Assembly (NCBI GenBank): GCA_012845835.1
Contig: JABAKD010000001.1
Location: 2,793,540-2,857,539 of the forward strand
DNA length: 64,000 nt
DNA from: Undaria pinnatifida
Lineage: Eukaryota > Sar > Phaeophyceae > Laminariales > Alariaceae
Reading direction: 5' to 3'
Part shown: positions 60,001 to 61,260 of the stretch, in pieces
Layout of the letters: each line of letters starts with the position of its first letter
Numbering within the stretch: the first letter of the stretch is position 1
Position numbers and translations under genes: made by a program
The notes under the pieces: model-generated
What the model was told of the DNA's origin: nothing
Databases searched by the model: none
What the model saw: only the letters and a program-made list of their open reading frames with translations

Positions 60001-61135
60001 AGTTTTTTTGTGGTATACGTTTTGCCGCTGTAAAACCAATCCTGAGCGGAGTCGTAATGGTTTCTGTCCGTGGGGTGCAGAGTGATTCGTGCGAGTGGCT
60101 CCAATCCGGTAGTGAACAAGGTGGGCGGTATGGTACTACCAGTACAATACTACAATACCGACAATACCGCAGCCTTGGTCGTGTGCTGTTATACGCATCA
60201 CACAAACATCGGATTTTTTTGGGGTATACAGAAAACCAATCGTAAAAAAACAAAAAAAGTGGGTTAAAAAGCATCGTCATCCAGAGAGTACTCTGGCCCC
60301 AAAAACACATATTTGTCTGTGTGAGACGCCGGTCACCGTAGATGCGGCGACCGGCATATCACGGACTATTGCAGAGATTATTAGGCATGTTTTAATGTCG
60401 GGGTCTGGGGGGTTTGAGGGCTTGGGGTCAGATCGAAGCAAACGAAACAGGGAGTGCCCTTCCTCTTTCACTGTTGAGAGCAGACTTAACGAAAATGTGC
60501 TATATGCTATATAGTATATATTATATACTATATAGTATAGATGAAGTCATCACACCCCAGGGGTGGAACAGATTCTAAGACGTTTCTGAGCTTCTATCCT
60601 GAGGGGCTTAATAGCATCACGCGCGACTTGACTTCGAAGGCAACTGCTCGCGCGCAGTCCGCGGAGCAGCACATCTTCGCGCGCTACTCTCAAAAAGAAG
60701 ACATCCTCGAAGGAGCATCAGAAATAATCCGTTGTTTGTCACTTTGAGGAGCTCAATCGGCCAGGAACACTACCAGGAGCATTACCAGGAACATTACCAG
60801 GAACATTTCCAAGAACATGATCAGGAACATTACCAGGAAGACCATACGGTTAACCCCAAAACGTGCAACCCCCGCCGTGTGATGATTCTAACACCCCCTT
60901 CTTGTAGCACGCGTGAAAGCTTCCAATGAATAGTAACAACACATCGTACTTGTACGGCACGCCTGATTTTTCGAACAACCGAATCAAAATGACAAAAGGT
61001 CCGAACGTGATCATGGTGGAGATGCAAGGTCTGGACGTCTTCGAAGCGCTCTCGACGCCCCTCAAGACGGCACCAGCACCGGCACCAGCAGCGACGGCAG
61101 GGAGGGAGGATGCCGGAAACCCAACGGAGGGGTGA
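15504..61135 (+). CDS. Large EF-hand, helical-tail protein of unknown family, about 26 exons
   Basis: I do not recognise the family. The model joins 15504-15695, 17421-17531, 19831-19955, 23354-23436, 23692-23766, 24975-25035, 27248-27485, 28385-28540, 30854-30933, 32241-32355, 34285-34408, 34695-34829, 35346-35432, 35734-35832, 38765-38868, 39558-39660, 41850-41950, 42252-42378, 43890-44028, 47148-47241, 47423-47495, 50499-50581, 50810-50950, 52608-52763, 57220-57304 and 60999-61135. That is 3024 bp, 1007 residues, open throughout with consistent phases. Visible features are an acidic N-terminus (1-64), a canonical EF-hand loop (182-193, DADGDGALSFEE), an Ala/Thr linker (about 225-250), an Asp/Gly-rich patch (about 474-485), a Ser/Ala/Gly linker (707-751), a charged helical region (836-945) and an Ala/Pro tail. 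It probably binds calcium and is soluble; no membrane segment or signal peptide is seen. The weakest exons are 4, 11, 21 and 26. Confidence 0.72.
15696..17420. other. Intron 1 of the EF-hand gene, unique-looking DNA
   Basis: Unlike most introns here it shows no clear copy of the dispersed families and no tandem array. Nothing further recognised. Confidence 0.45.
17421..17531 (+). CDS. EF-hand gene exon 2 (residues 65-101)
   Basis: Encodes AVALQRRRAYIIAQLHTTGQ, then SIRAAEAEVLSGQGVPE, a helical segment with well-biased codons between acceptor tcgcag and donor gtgcga. Phase 0 on both sides, as required by exons 1 and 3. Confidence 0.75.
17767..18053 (-). mobile_element. Family A MITE, nearly complete
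   Basis: Left end GCGTGCTACGGTAGAGGCAG, right end GCACCTCTATCGTAGCCCGC. Interior has TTCTGAATGACGGAGCTCC, GTATACCTAGGCCATGGGAT and GGCAGAGGTCTTAA. About 287 bp. Confidence 0.82.
19831..19955 (+). CDS. EF-hand gene exon 3 (residues 102-143)
   Basis: Acceptor ccgcggcag, donor gtaagg. The phase-0 frame reads IHCRHPAPKDTVDESNSASF, then LQAVDWNAGTDDGPGPKPLTD. All three frames are open, and I chose this one by phase with exon 2 and by codon bias. Confidence 0.68.
20055..20290 (+). repeat. Family D related tandem dyads
   Basis: Two units of about 112 bp containing GGTTGACGGT, CTTGACCCGTCAAAAGGCG and ACTTATCGTACTAGTTTTT, ending with CAAGAGTGCCGTCAACC as in the 4.2-5.1 kb array. Confidence 0.7.
20985..21135 (-). 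repeat. Family G repeat, inverted
   Basis: Contains CAGCTGTGAGATTTAAGAT, CGTCGAAGCTCATCTTTGCA, TCCGATCGCGTTTATTACTG and GGCGACTTCCCTTAGAACTA. Other copies are at 37040-37180, 44612-44740 (inverted), 49591-49740 and 49895-50060. Confidence 0.7.
21602..21940 (+). repeat. 31-bp minisatellite, about 10.7 units
   Basis: Unit built on GATGAACAACCCTGATTGGT and CTAGATATACA. The period is exactly 31 bp from 21602 through 21912. In intron 3 of the EF-hand gene. Confidence 0.95.
22405..22670 (+). mobile_element. Family C element, complete, without tandem array
   Basis: Left end CATCCCACGGTAGGGTTGCA and right end CAACCCCTACCGTGGGGTGA are inverted copies. Inside are two GAGCTC-type dyads (TTCCTCACGTGAGAA). 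About 265 bp, no ORF of its own. This is the simplest copy and defines the family. Confidence 0.78.
23103..23136. repeat. Long poly-C tract
   Basis: More than 20 consecutive C, then GCCCCCCC. Similar runs of 15 or more C or G occur at about 8168, 8557, 19506, 20766, 21291, 23316, 25629, 28302, 52941, 54321 and 57152. Confidence 0.9.
23354..23436 (+). CDS. EF-hand gene exon 4 (residues 143-171), tentative
   Basis: A basic segment (NLYSPIRRESTSGKKMINFS and on) after a long poly-C tract and acceptor tcgtcag, with donor gtaccg. It was chosen because a one-base entry and one-base exit are needed to join exons 3 and 5. Another exon could fill this place. Confidence 0.4.
23692..23766 (+). CDS. EF-hand gene exon 5, canonical EF-hand loop (residues 171-196)
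   Basis: Encodes ERAGALLRLFDADGDGALSF and EEFR. Loop residues 1, 3, 5, 9 and 12 are Asp, Asp, Asp, Ser and Glu, as required for calcium binding. Acceptor gggcag, donor gtaatc. Confidence 0.92.
23848..24835 (+). repeat. Tandem triplication of a family A interior, unit about 316 bp
   Basis: Units begin near 23900, 24210 and 24528 with CTGAGGCTCTTCC- or GAGGCACTTCCGC-like starts. Each holds CCCTTTAGTGCTGCAGTGTG, AGTTGGGACTGCAGTCC, AACCCGATGGCC and CAAAGATTGACGAAATTCC. The outer ends keep family A terminal traces (CACGTGCTACGGGCAGTGG; CCTCTATTGTGCCCCGCGTC). Confidence 0.78.
24975..25035 (+). CDS. EF-hand gene exon 6 (residues 196-216)
   Basis: Encodes YLVRLGRDKGKVGERLATN between acceptor ttcgcag and donor gtaaga. 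Its two-base entry and two-base exit are exactly what is needed to connect exons 5 and 7, extending the exiting helix of the EF-hand. Confidence 0.85.
26075..26140 (-). repeat. Family E dispersed repeat, inverted
   Basis: The minus strand reads GTACTCATTTGTTGCGCGCC, then a GTTGACCACGCATTCTCC block. Confidence 0.6.
26325..26390 (+). pseudogene. Decayed partial copy of EF-hand gene exon 7
   Basis: Reads GCCACGGCGACGGCGACGGC and TTCCTCGAACGGAACCC, matching 27316-27360 in exon 7, about 1 kb upstream in intron 6. The surrounding frame is not continued. Confidence 0.6.
26515..26549. repeat. AAC triplet array
   Basis: About 12 copies in intron 6 of the EF-hand gene. Confidence 0.9.
26600..26885 (-). 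mobile_element. Family A MITE
   Basis: Interior ACCGAGCGACGGGGCTCC, CACCCTAGGCAATGGAT and TAGAGGTCCCCAAGCG, right end TATCTCTATGGTAGCGTG. Confidence 0.7.
26894..27186 (+). mobile_element. Family A MITE, complete, just before exon 7
   Basis: Left end GACGCGTGCTACGATGGAGG, right end ATACCTCCATCGCAGCACAC. Interior CCCATGGCCTAGGTACACAA and AATTTGGGTTAAGGTGCCCC. It lies 61 bp upstream of the exon 7 acceptor, so it may supply part of the 3' splice region. Confidence 0.82.
27248..27485 (+). CDS. EF-hand gene exon 7 (residues 216-295)
   Basis: Encodes EFWLDFVADQAGP, an Ala/Thr low-complexity stretch, then HPLELDLLELGLDLLPESLQ and RWLRAK. The Leu-rich end looks helical. Longest internal exon of the gene; acceptor cccccag, donor gtaaca. 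Confidence 0.88.
28385..28540 (+). CDS. EF-hand gene exon 8 (residues 296-347)
   Basis: Encodes DTFDRIDLEGGSVLSEGGKK and continues through REEAQLLLADNGEIMTMLR. DRIDLEGGSVLSE resembles a degenerate EF-hand loop, which would pair with the canonical one, but key acidic positions are missing. Phase 0 on both sides; acceptor atgcag, donor gtgagc. Confidence 0.88.
29180..29370 (+). mobile_element. Family B element
   Basis: Left CTCGGGGTCACTCGCTCGAG, interior GGTTAGTTAGCTACGCCGCG, right ACAGAGTCATTCGAGCGACA. Confidence 0.65.
29497..29610 (+). repeat. 49-bp tandem repeat, about 2.3 units
   Basis: AGGGTTCGTTTAACGCTTTC, AAGGGTTGTTTTCAATC and ATTTTCACCCAA repeat from 29493, 29542 and 29591. Confidence 0.9.
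29758..29952 (+). mobile_element. Family B element, best preserved
   Basis: Left GGGGTCACTCGCGCGAGC and right AGAATCACTCGTGTGAGTGG each hold a palindrome. Interior GCGGTCTTAAGCTTCC, TTTGCGATAGGAAACCGCAA and GGTTAGCTACGCTTCGCC. About 195 bp. Confidence 0.75.
30854..30933 (+). CDS. EF-hand gene exon 9, short helix (residues 348-374)
   Basis: Encodes VEEELSRASVRAKVLLQLVE, then ERRKRN, a charged amphipathic helix. Acceptor tctcccag, donor gtaatc; leaves with two bases of an Arg codon. Confidence 0.88.
31147..31450 (-). mobile_element. Family A MITE
   Basis: Left CGTGCTACGATAGAGGGAT, interior TTCTGAATGACGGGG, TACACCTAGGCCATGGGACT, right GGTGCACCTCTATTGCGGCA. Confidence 0.8.
32241..32355 (+). CDS. 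EF-hand gene exon 10 (residues 374-412)
   Basis: Encodes LANSQPVSRASANDVEKVHR, then GLWLPWFLSGRDEEEGLS. The acceptor is attaccag, because the nearer tcgcag would break phase with exon 9. Donor gtaaga. Confidence 0.85.
32555..32670 (+). repeat. Family E dispersed repeat
   Basis: Reads TTGTCGCTTGCCTTTCTAGT, CATCCCTTTCGAGACGGAGC and CTCCTGACGGAGACACCG. It directly adjoins the 3' end of the LINE fragment. Confidence 0.6.
32679..33000 (-). mobile_element. C-terminal fragment of a LINE-type reverse transcriptase ORF
   Basis: The minus frame contains a zinc-binding-like CPCG...SRTHRVGEC motif, then MHKEERDALEEETRKLD and AILENRWWPQAAKRGGDR before a stop at 32679. This arrangement is typical of the tail of non-LTR retrotransposon polymerases. 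Upstream the frame extends as EERSREEEDVAKTM. The element is cut off within about 320 bp and is inactive. It lies in intron 10 of the EF-hand gene. Confidence 0.75.
33212..33523 (+). repeat. 52-bp satellite, six units, each with a palindrome
   Basis: Units start at 33212, 33264, 33316, 33368, 33420 and 33472. Each has AGGCGGCCTCCCCCGATACG, GCGGTC, the 14-bp palindrome GTGCTATATAGCAC and CCATGG. Units differ at only a few positions (ACACC/ACGCC, one ATCCGG, one GGTC). In intron 10. Confidence 0.97.
33735..34165. other. AT-rich segment dense in TCGATA motifs with inverted ends
   Basis: Left GATGTTTCGATATATCGAAA and right GACAATATATCGAAAATTCC are inverted-like. TCGATA or TATCGA occurs many times between. 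It looks like a degraded small element; no gene seen. Confidence 0.4.
34285..34408 (+). CDS. EF-hand gene exon 11 (residues 413-454)
   Basis: Encodes WIESSLIRAKTGLFRGVRKF, then SSLTGYVRRLLEGLAQQGMIS. The acceptor cacaaaag is weak; an alternative at gagagcag opens another frame. The chosen frame has better codon bias and fits exon 12. Donor gtgagt. Confidence 0.75.
34695..34829 (+). CDS. EF-hand gene exon 12, Asp/Gly patch (residues 454-499)
   Basis: Encodes NLLFPLKEADARATVRMAVG, an acidic Asp/Glu/Gly run, then GFSITASFIHQGN. The acceptor is gacaaaag, with no other AG for about 100 bp upstream. Donor gtgcgt. Confidence 0.8.
35226..35297. repeat. CCCT tetranucleotide array
   Basis: About 18 copies directly upstream of exon 13, on the coding strand a strong polypyrimidine tract. 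Confidence 0.95.
35346..35432 (+). CDS. EF-hand gene exon 13 (residues 499-528)
   Basis: Encodes STEEPVEPLPPGVGMSVCLD, then LEAKQGAS. It follows a 70-bp CCCT-repeat polypyrimidine tract. Acceptor cgatag, donor gtccgc. Confidence 0.82.
35734..35832 (+). CDS. EF-hand gene exon 14 (residues 528-561)
   Basis: Encodes QGLKEAAEAVDKVVRAHALP, then EAKRSPLFHSSR, helical. Acceptor tcgttag, donor gtacgg; in phase with exons 13 and 15. Confidence 0.85.
36050..36350 (+). mobile_element. Family F element, diverged
   Basis: Contains CTGTCAGCTGGGAGCCCTT, TTGAAGTTAGTATAGCGACG, GGGCATGTCCCGCCTGTGCT and AATAAGAGCGATGCGTAGTT, matching the complete copy at 45285-45680. Confidence 0.65.
36510..36640 (+). mobile_element. 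Family B element, left part
   Basis: GCAGTGGCTCAGGGTCACTC followed by GTGCGAGTGGCC, then GCGCAGTCTTGAGCC and AACCCGCGCAATGGAATGGT. The right end is missing. Confidence 0.6.
37040..37180 (+). repeat. Family G repeat
   Basis: GGGGAAGTCCCCGACC, ACGTGCGATCGGAGTATCGC, ACACAGCTTGCAAACATGAA and TTTCGACGAAGCATTC. Confidence 0.7.
37395..37700 (+). repeat. GCTGCTGTCGCTG-rich region with a large internal duplication
   Basis: Two related blocks, each ending TTGGTGCAGTTACGAGCGCC or TTGGTGCAGTCACGACCGCT, then CTACCGGACAA. The Leu/Ala/Cys-rich ORFs here follow the triplets and are not counted as exons. Confidence 0.75.
38765..38868 (+). CDS. EF-hand gene exon 15 (residues 561-595)
   Basis: Encodes RLFTTVWARSATHASASYAR, then VLQVLALEFYRGIM at donor gtgagc. 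The acceptor (caatag) lies just past a partial family A repeat. A shorter version starting after gtcctgcag (38836) would encode only VLALEFYRGIM and would not fit exon 14. Confidence 0.72.
39330..39545. repeat. TTTTCC polypyrimidine tract before exon 16
   Basis: About 210 bp of nearly pure pyrimidine, ending 13 bp before the exon 16 acceptor region. Confidence 0.9.
39558..39660 (+). CDS. EF-hand gene exon 16 (residues 596-630)
   Basis: Encodes TNIDFMCRQLKLGLRPTDFV, then REMSVSFFCPLELS. It follows a 200-bp pyrimidine tract of TTTTCC units. Acceptor cgtgcag, donor gtgaga. Confidence 0.9.
39718..40185 (+). mobile_element. Family C element carrying a 9-bp CGGTCACAT array
   Basis: The left half is as in the 22405 copy (TATCCCACTGCCGGGGGTGC). 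After CTTGAGGAGCTCAACCGGTC come about 20 copies of CGGTCACAT with variants (39935-40137), then AGAAACGTTTGACCC and ACCCTAACCGTGAGATGACT. In intron 16 of the EF-hand gene. Confidence 0.82.
40720..41395. repeat. Degenerate array of CGTTTCGTCTGGTGAGA units
   Basis: Two clusters (40725-40945 and 41185-41395) of about 24-35 bp units built on CCGTTTCGTCTGGTGAGACG, split by a family A-like segment (40965-41160). Confidence 0.7.
41519..41775 (+). mobile_element. Family A MITE
   Basis: Left ATGCTACGGCAGAGGTGCG, interior GGGGAGCTCTATACCCAG and CTCATGTCC, right AGTGCTATCTCTATCGTAGC. Confidence 0.7.
41850..41950 (+). CDS. EF-hand gene exon 17 (residues 630-663)
   Basis: Encodes ILESERTVLNDRLKVSVSLE, then ACFCGPLISRIME. 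Acceptor gagcag, donor gtgatg immediately before a TTG triplet array. Confidence 0.85.
41960..42056. repeat. TTG triplet array directly after exon 17
   Basis: About 30 copies with few interruptions, starting 9 bp after the exon 17 donor. Confidence 0.95.
42252..42378 (+). CDS. EF-hand gene exon 18 (residues 664-706)
   Basis: Encodes ETLAVMLDDVEQAAADSAEH, then DLGRARRGERTRTTAPDMEHPL. Acceptor ctccag, donor gtgagc. Confidence 0.88.
42495..42772 (+). mobile_element. Family A MITE
   Basis: CCTTAGAGGTGGACCAATTT, GGACCTCTAAACCTCACC, CCCCATGGCCTAGGCTTA and right TGCTACCTCTGGCGTAGCGC. Confidence 0.75.
42785..43150 (+). mobile_element. Family A MITE interrupted by a family F fragment
   Basis: Left GGACGCGTGCTATACGATAA. 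At 43001-43085 the expected GGGTTAAGGAGCCCCG is split by CCCCATACTAAATTCAAGTA and AACGGGTTTCCAGTTGGAAA of family F, then GGAGCCCCGTCATTCAGAAA resumes. Confidence 0.75.
43210..43740 (+). repeat. 184-bp tandem repeat, nearly three units
   Basis: Units begin CTCAAGTGTCGGCAAGT at 43210, 43411 and 43595. Each has ACTTTACGAGCACATTCGTC, GGGGCCGGGGTTGCGCGAAC and AACCAACG. The first unit has an extra 16-bp duplication of GGCAAGTGCAGTACTT. It ends about 150 bp before exon 19. Confidence 0.93.
43890..44028 (+). CDS. EF-hand gene exon 19, low-complexity linker (residues 706-752)
   Basis: Encodes GAVGLGGTGASSEKKAASSA, then a Ser/Ala/Thr/Gly run ending RLRTGREK. The only frame whose entry and exit phases fit exons 18 and 20. 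Likely a flexible linker. A SINE sits about 50 bp downstream. Confidence 0.78.
44080..44365 (+). mobile_element. tRNA-derived SINE, copy 1
   Basis: The head has a box A-like TGGCGTATCAGG and a box B-like GAGTTCGAATCCC, about 45 bp apart. It is followed by a body shared with the copy at 53277 (GCGGGAAGCGCGAGAGCG-type, AAATCGACGAGCAGTGGGG, CACGGCTTGTCCAGAAGCTG). The tail is A/G-rich. Internal RNA polymerase III promoter boxes plus a non-tRNA body define a SINE. Confidence 0.8.
44612..44740 (-). repeat. Family G repeat, inverted
   Basis: CCAGCTGTGAGATGGAGG, TTGTCGAAATCCATCTCTGC and GTGTCCTCAGCAAGGATGTA. Confidence 0.68.
45285..45680 (+). mobile_element. Family F element with long terminal inverted repeats
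   Basis: Left GAAGCCCGTTTTCGGCGACA, TTGGGTTTAGTATAGGGAGG; right TCCCTATACTAACCCAAG and CCCGAAAACGGGTTTCCAGT. The inverted arms extend over about 65 bp. Interior GGGCACCCCGATTTAAGAGT and GGCATGTCCCGCCTACTCTA. About 395 bp, no ORF. In intron 19. Confidence 0.85.
45800..45910 (+). mobile_element. Family F left-arm fragment
   Basis: AACGCCGTTACGACTGGGAA, TTGAAGTTAAGATAGGGAGG, GATCTAAAGAGG. Confidence 0.6.
46312..46625 (+). mobile_element. Family A MITE, diverged
   Basis: CTGCCGTAGAGGTGGACCC, ACCCACACGGCATAGGTAT and GGGGTTGAGGAGGGGAGCCC. Confidence 0.6.
46633..46915 (+). mobile_element. Family A MITE, diverged
   Basis: Left GACGCCTGCATGTTACGATG, interior TTTTGGGGTTGAGGAAGG and CCCCGCCCGTCGTTCAGAA. 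Confidence 0.6.
47148..47241 (+). CDS. EF-hand gene exon 20 (residues 752-783)
   Basis: Encodes LEKTSVLSSLPTRTAAMELL, then DRFYANKSYFQ before donor gtgtgg. Acceptor ttcgcag. An alternative frame stays open to 47495 but does not match the phase of exon 19. Confidence 0.7.
47423..47495 (+). CDS. EF-hand gene exon 21 (residues 784-808)
   Basis: Encodes AQTGSGDALDGKDVGFLDQI, then AGSK. Donor gtaaga is strong; the acceptor position (actcag) is a choice among several AGs in the same frame. The intron from exon 20 would be only 181 bp. Confidence 0.6.
47975..48295 (+). mobile_element. Family A MITE
   Basis: Left CAACGATAGAGGCACACCAT, interior AACCACGGCCTAAGGTACA and TTAGGCTAAGGAGTCCCCGT, right TTCCTCTAACGTCCCATGCG. 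Confidence 0.7.
48857..49470 (+). mobile_element. Family A MITE enlarged by an internal insertion
   Basis: Left ACCCGTGCTATGGTGGAGGG, right ACCTCTGTCGCAGCATGCG. The interior contains a 60-bp direct duplication (AGAGAATCTTACTACGGTAG and AGAGAGTCTTACTACGATAG) and the inserted element at 49104-49355. Confidence 0.72.
49104..49355. mobile_element. Small element with CTACGATAGCCCCCC inverted ends
   Basis: Starts CTACGATAGCCCCCC and ends with its inverse GGGGGGCTATCGTAG. It is 252 bp, with the interior unrelated to family A. It sits inside a family A MITE. Confidence 0.55.
49591..49740 (+). repeat. Family G repeat
   Basis: GCTACACTGTAGTTGCAAGG, ACGCGCGATCGGAGTATCAC, ACACAGCTTGCGAAGATGAG, CTCACAGCTGG. 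Confidence 0.72.
49895..50060 (+). repeat. Family G repeat, second copy in the same intron
   Basis: GCTACACTGTAGTTCCAAGG, GAGTCCCCGGCC, CGACCGGAGCATCACACACA, GTCACAGCTGGATTGCAG. Direct repeat of 49591-49740. Confidence 0.72.
50499..50581 (+). CDS. EF-hand gene exon 22 (residues 808-835)
   Basis: Encodes LEAATPLEFLDSSWARAHLP, then ARWRFDE. Acceptor cactag, donor gtgtgg. Phases match exons 21 and 23. Confidence 0.82.
50810..50950 (+). CDS. EF-hand gene exon 23, helix (residues 836-882)
   Basis: Encodes AMITPGYAARSFSAWKRSFL, then KQASVLAERARQHMERSRLR and QEAADDR. Highly charged and predicted helical or coiled coil. Acceptor cttgcag, donor gtatga. Confidence 0.9.
51690..51790 (+). mobile_element. 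Family F left-arm fragment
   Basis: CTCTGCAATTGGAAATCC, AGAAGTTAGTACAGGGAGAT, TTCTAAAGGGGCTAAATG. Confidence 0.6.
51822..52130 (+). mobile_element. Family A MITE, nearly complete
   Basis: Left GCCTGCCACGATAGAAGCGC, interior CATGAGGTTTCCGCAATT, GGGCTAAGGGGTCCCGTCAT, right CTACCTCTGTCGTAGCTCGC. Confidence 0.78.
52608..52763 (+). CDS. EF-hand gene exon 24, coiled coil (residues 883-934)
   Basis: Encodes AAAAATTEEGQRLAGLEEDL, then IKLGVSRELLVETMGEKEEA and TAKRLREAKDKQ. I use the donor gtgcgg after KDKQ because it keeps exon 25 in phase. A later donor (gtaagg at 52801) would add 12 residues but lead to a stop in exon 25. Confidence 0.87.
52848..53120 (+). mobile_element. Family A MITE
   Basis: Left GACGCGCATGCTGCGTCAGA, interior CCCATGGCCTACC and GATTTTGGGTCTAAGGAGCC, right GTCATGCG. 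Confidence 0.68.
53277..53590 (+). mobile_element. tRNA-derived SINE, copy 2
   Basis: Near-identical to the 44080 copy over head and body, with a 16-bp insertion between box A and box B (TATCCTCGAGCC region) and a poly-A end. Located in intron 24 of the EF-hand gene. Confidence 0.8.
53666..53782 (+). repeat. 12-bp ATGTTCATCAAT minisatellite
   Basis: About nine perfect copies inside family A-derived DNA (flanked by GGGTGAAGGAGACGACATCG and CTTCTTCCTAAAAAACCGAC). Confidence 0.95.
54675..54865 (+). mobile_element. Family B element
   Basis: GATACTCTCGCGCGAGTGAC, CACGGTGATGGTTAGTTGCG, right AGAGTCACTCGTGCAGCTGC. A second, partial copy precedes it at 54285-54475. Confidence 0.68.
55015..55240 (+). 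mobile_element. Family I repeat with expanded 36-bp tandem end
   Basis: The CCTCCGGCGGATGGGG head is followed by about four copies of a 36-bp unit containing TACGCGTCGTGTGTCGATTT and AACTCAGTTGCTTTCA. The unexpanded copy at 833 has one unit. Confidence 0.7.
55785..56520 (+). mobile_element. Family C element carrying a 470-bp CGGTCAGAT array
   Basis: Left half with GAGCTCCAAACATGAGGAGC, then CTTGAGCTCAACCGGTCAGA followed by about 50 units of CGGTCAGAT with variants (CTTTCAGAT, CGTTCAGAT). Right end AAGCGTTTGGCC and AACCCCCACCGTGCGATGAC. Confidence 0.82.
56668..56950 (-). mobile_element. Family A MITE
   Basis: Left GACGCATGCTGCGATGGAGG, interior TTTCTGAATGACGGGGCTCC, AACCCAAAATCGTCGGAAAA, right CCTCTATCGTACCCCGC. 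Confidence 0.82.
56985..57062 (+). mobile_element. Family C right-end fragment, unexpanded
   Basis: Reads TTGAGGAGCTCAAACGGTCA, GAAACGTTCGGCC and GTGCAA, and ends GTGTGTGGTGACTCC. It keeps a single CGGTCAGAAACG at the place where other copies hold arrays. Confidence 0.7.
57220..57304 (+). CDS. EF-hand gene exon 25 (residues 935-963)
   Basis: Encodes MEEYKDLNDALQACVRCLLG, then PRELRIQS. Acceptor cgtttag, donor gtaggt. A second frame of this segment is also open; the one given follows from the phase of exon 24. Confidence 0.72.
57485..57748 (-). mobile_element. Family A MITE
   Basis: Left GACGCTACGACAGAGGTAGC, interior CTTAATGACGGGG and GATGGTCTTAGGCTCCCC, right TTCTACGATACCGTAGCACG. Confidence 0.78.
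57778..58395 (+). mobile_element. Family C element split by a family A insertion
   Basis: The left half (57778-57930) has AGGAGTGCAGCAGAAGTGTC and CTCCTGCCACGAGGAGCCC. The right half (58236-58395) has GACCTGGAGTTCAACCGGC and ATCCCTACCGTGGCATGACT. A family A copy lies between them. Confidence 0.72.
57934..58234 (+). mobile_element. Family A MITE nested in a family C element
   Basis: Left GACGGGTGCCACGACAGAGG, interior GTGAGGTTCCTCACTTTGGG and TTCCATGGCCTATTAATAGG, right AGAGTAGCGCGCGTC. Confidence 0.8.
58626..58940 (+). mobile_element. Family A MITE, complete
   Basis: Left GACCCGTACAACGATAGAGG, interior GGTTTCCTCAACTTGGGAGC (preceded by a partial duplication), GGTGAAGGAGCCCCGTCATT, right ACCTCTATCGTAGCACGCGT. 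Confidence 0.82.
59270..59540 (-). mobile_element. Family A MITE
   Basis: AGTAGCACGTTTTGGAGGCA, GTATACCTAGACCATGACGA, right TGCACCTCGCTACCGCGGCG. Confidence 0.65.
59695..59885 (+). repeat. 9-bp TTTTGTCCC minisatellite
   Basis: About 20 units with C/T variants. It directly precedes a family B element. Confidence 0.95.
59892..60102 (+). mobile_element. Family B element
   Basis: Left AGGGGTCACTCTCGCGAGTG, interior TTGAGGTCTTAC, right AGAGTGATTCGTGCGAGTGG. Confidence 0.68.
60503..60541. repeat. AT-rich perfect-type palindrome
   Basis: CTATATAGTATATAT followed by its inverse ATATACTATATAG. It lies immediately left of the family C element at 60543. Confidence 0.85.
60543..60900 (+). mobile_element. 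Family C element carrying a 12-bp AGGAACATTACC array
   Basis: Left half with CATCACACCCCAGGGGTGGA. After CTTTGAGGAGCTCAATCGGC come about seven copies of AGGAACATTACC (60763-60840), then the right end GCAACCCCCGCCGTGTGATG. It is preceded by an AT palindrome. Confidence 0.8.
60999..61135 (+). CDS. EF-hand gene last exon (residues 963-1007), tentative
   Basis: Encodes PNVIMVEMQGLDVFEALSTP, an Ala/Pro run, then GREDAGNPTEG and TGA. The acceptor (gacaaaag) is the only nearby AG giving the needed phase. The true end could involve another exon further on. Confidence 0.5.
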
Positions 61136-61198
61136 AGCGAAATGGGGGAGAGGGGGGGGAGGCAAGGTGTGGAGGTGGAAGTGAGGGGGAATGGGAGC

Positions 61199-61260
61199 GG
61201 CGTACTCATCTGTTGCTTGCCTTAGTCATTTTTGCACGCATCTCTTTCGAGGCGGAGGAG
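61199..61260 (+). repeat. Family E dispersed repeat
   Basis: Reads CGTACTCATCTGTTGCTTGC, then CTTAGTCATTTTTGCACGCA, preceded by G-rich sequence as in GPI8 intron 5. Confidence 0.6.
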
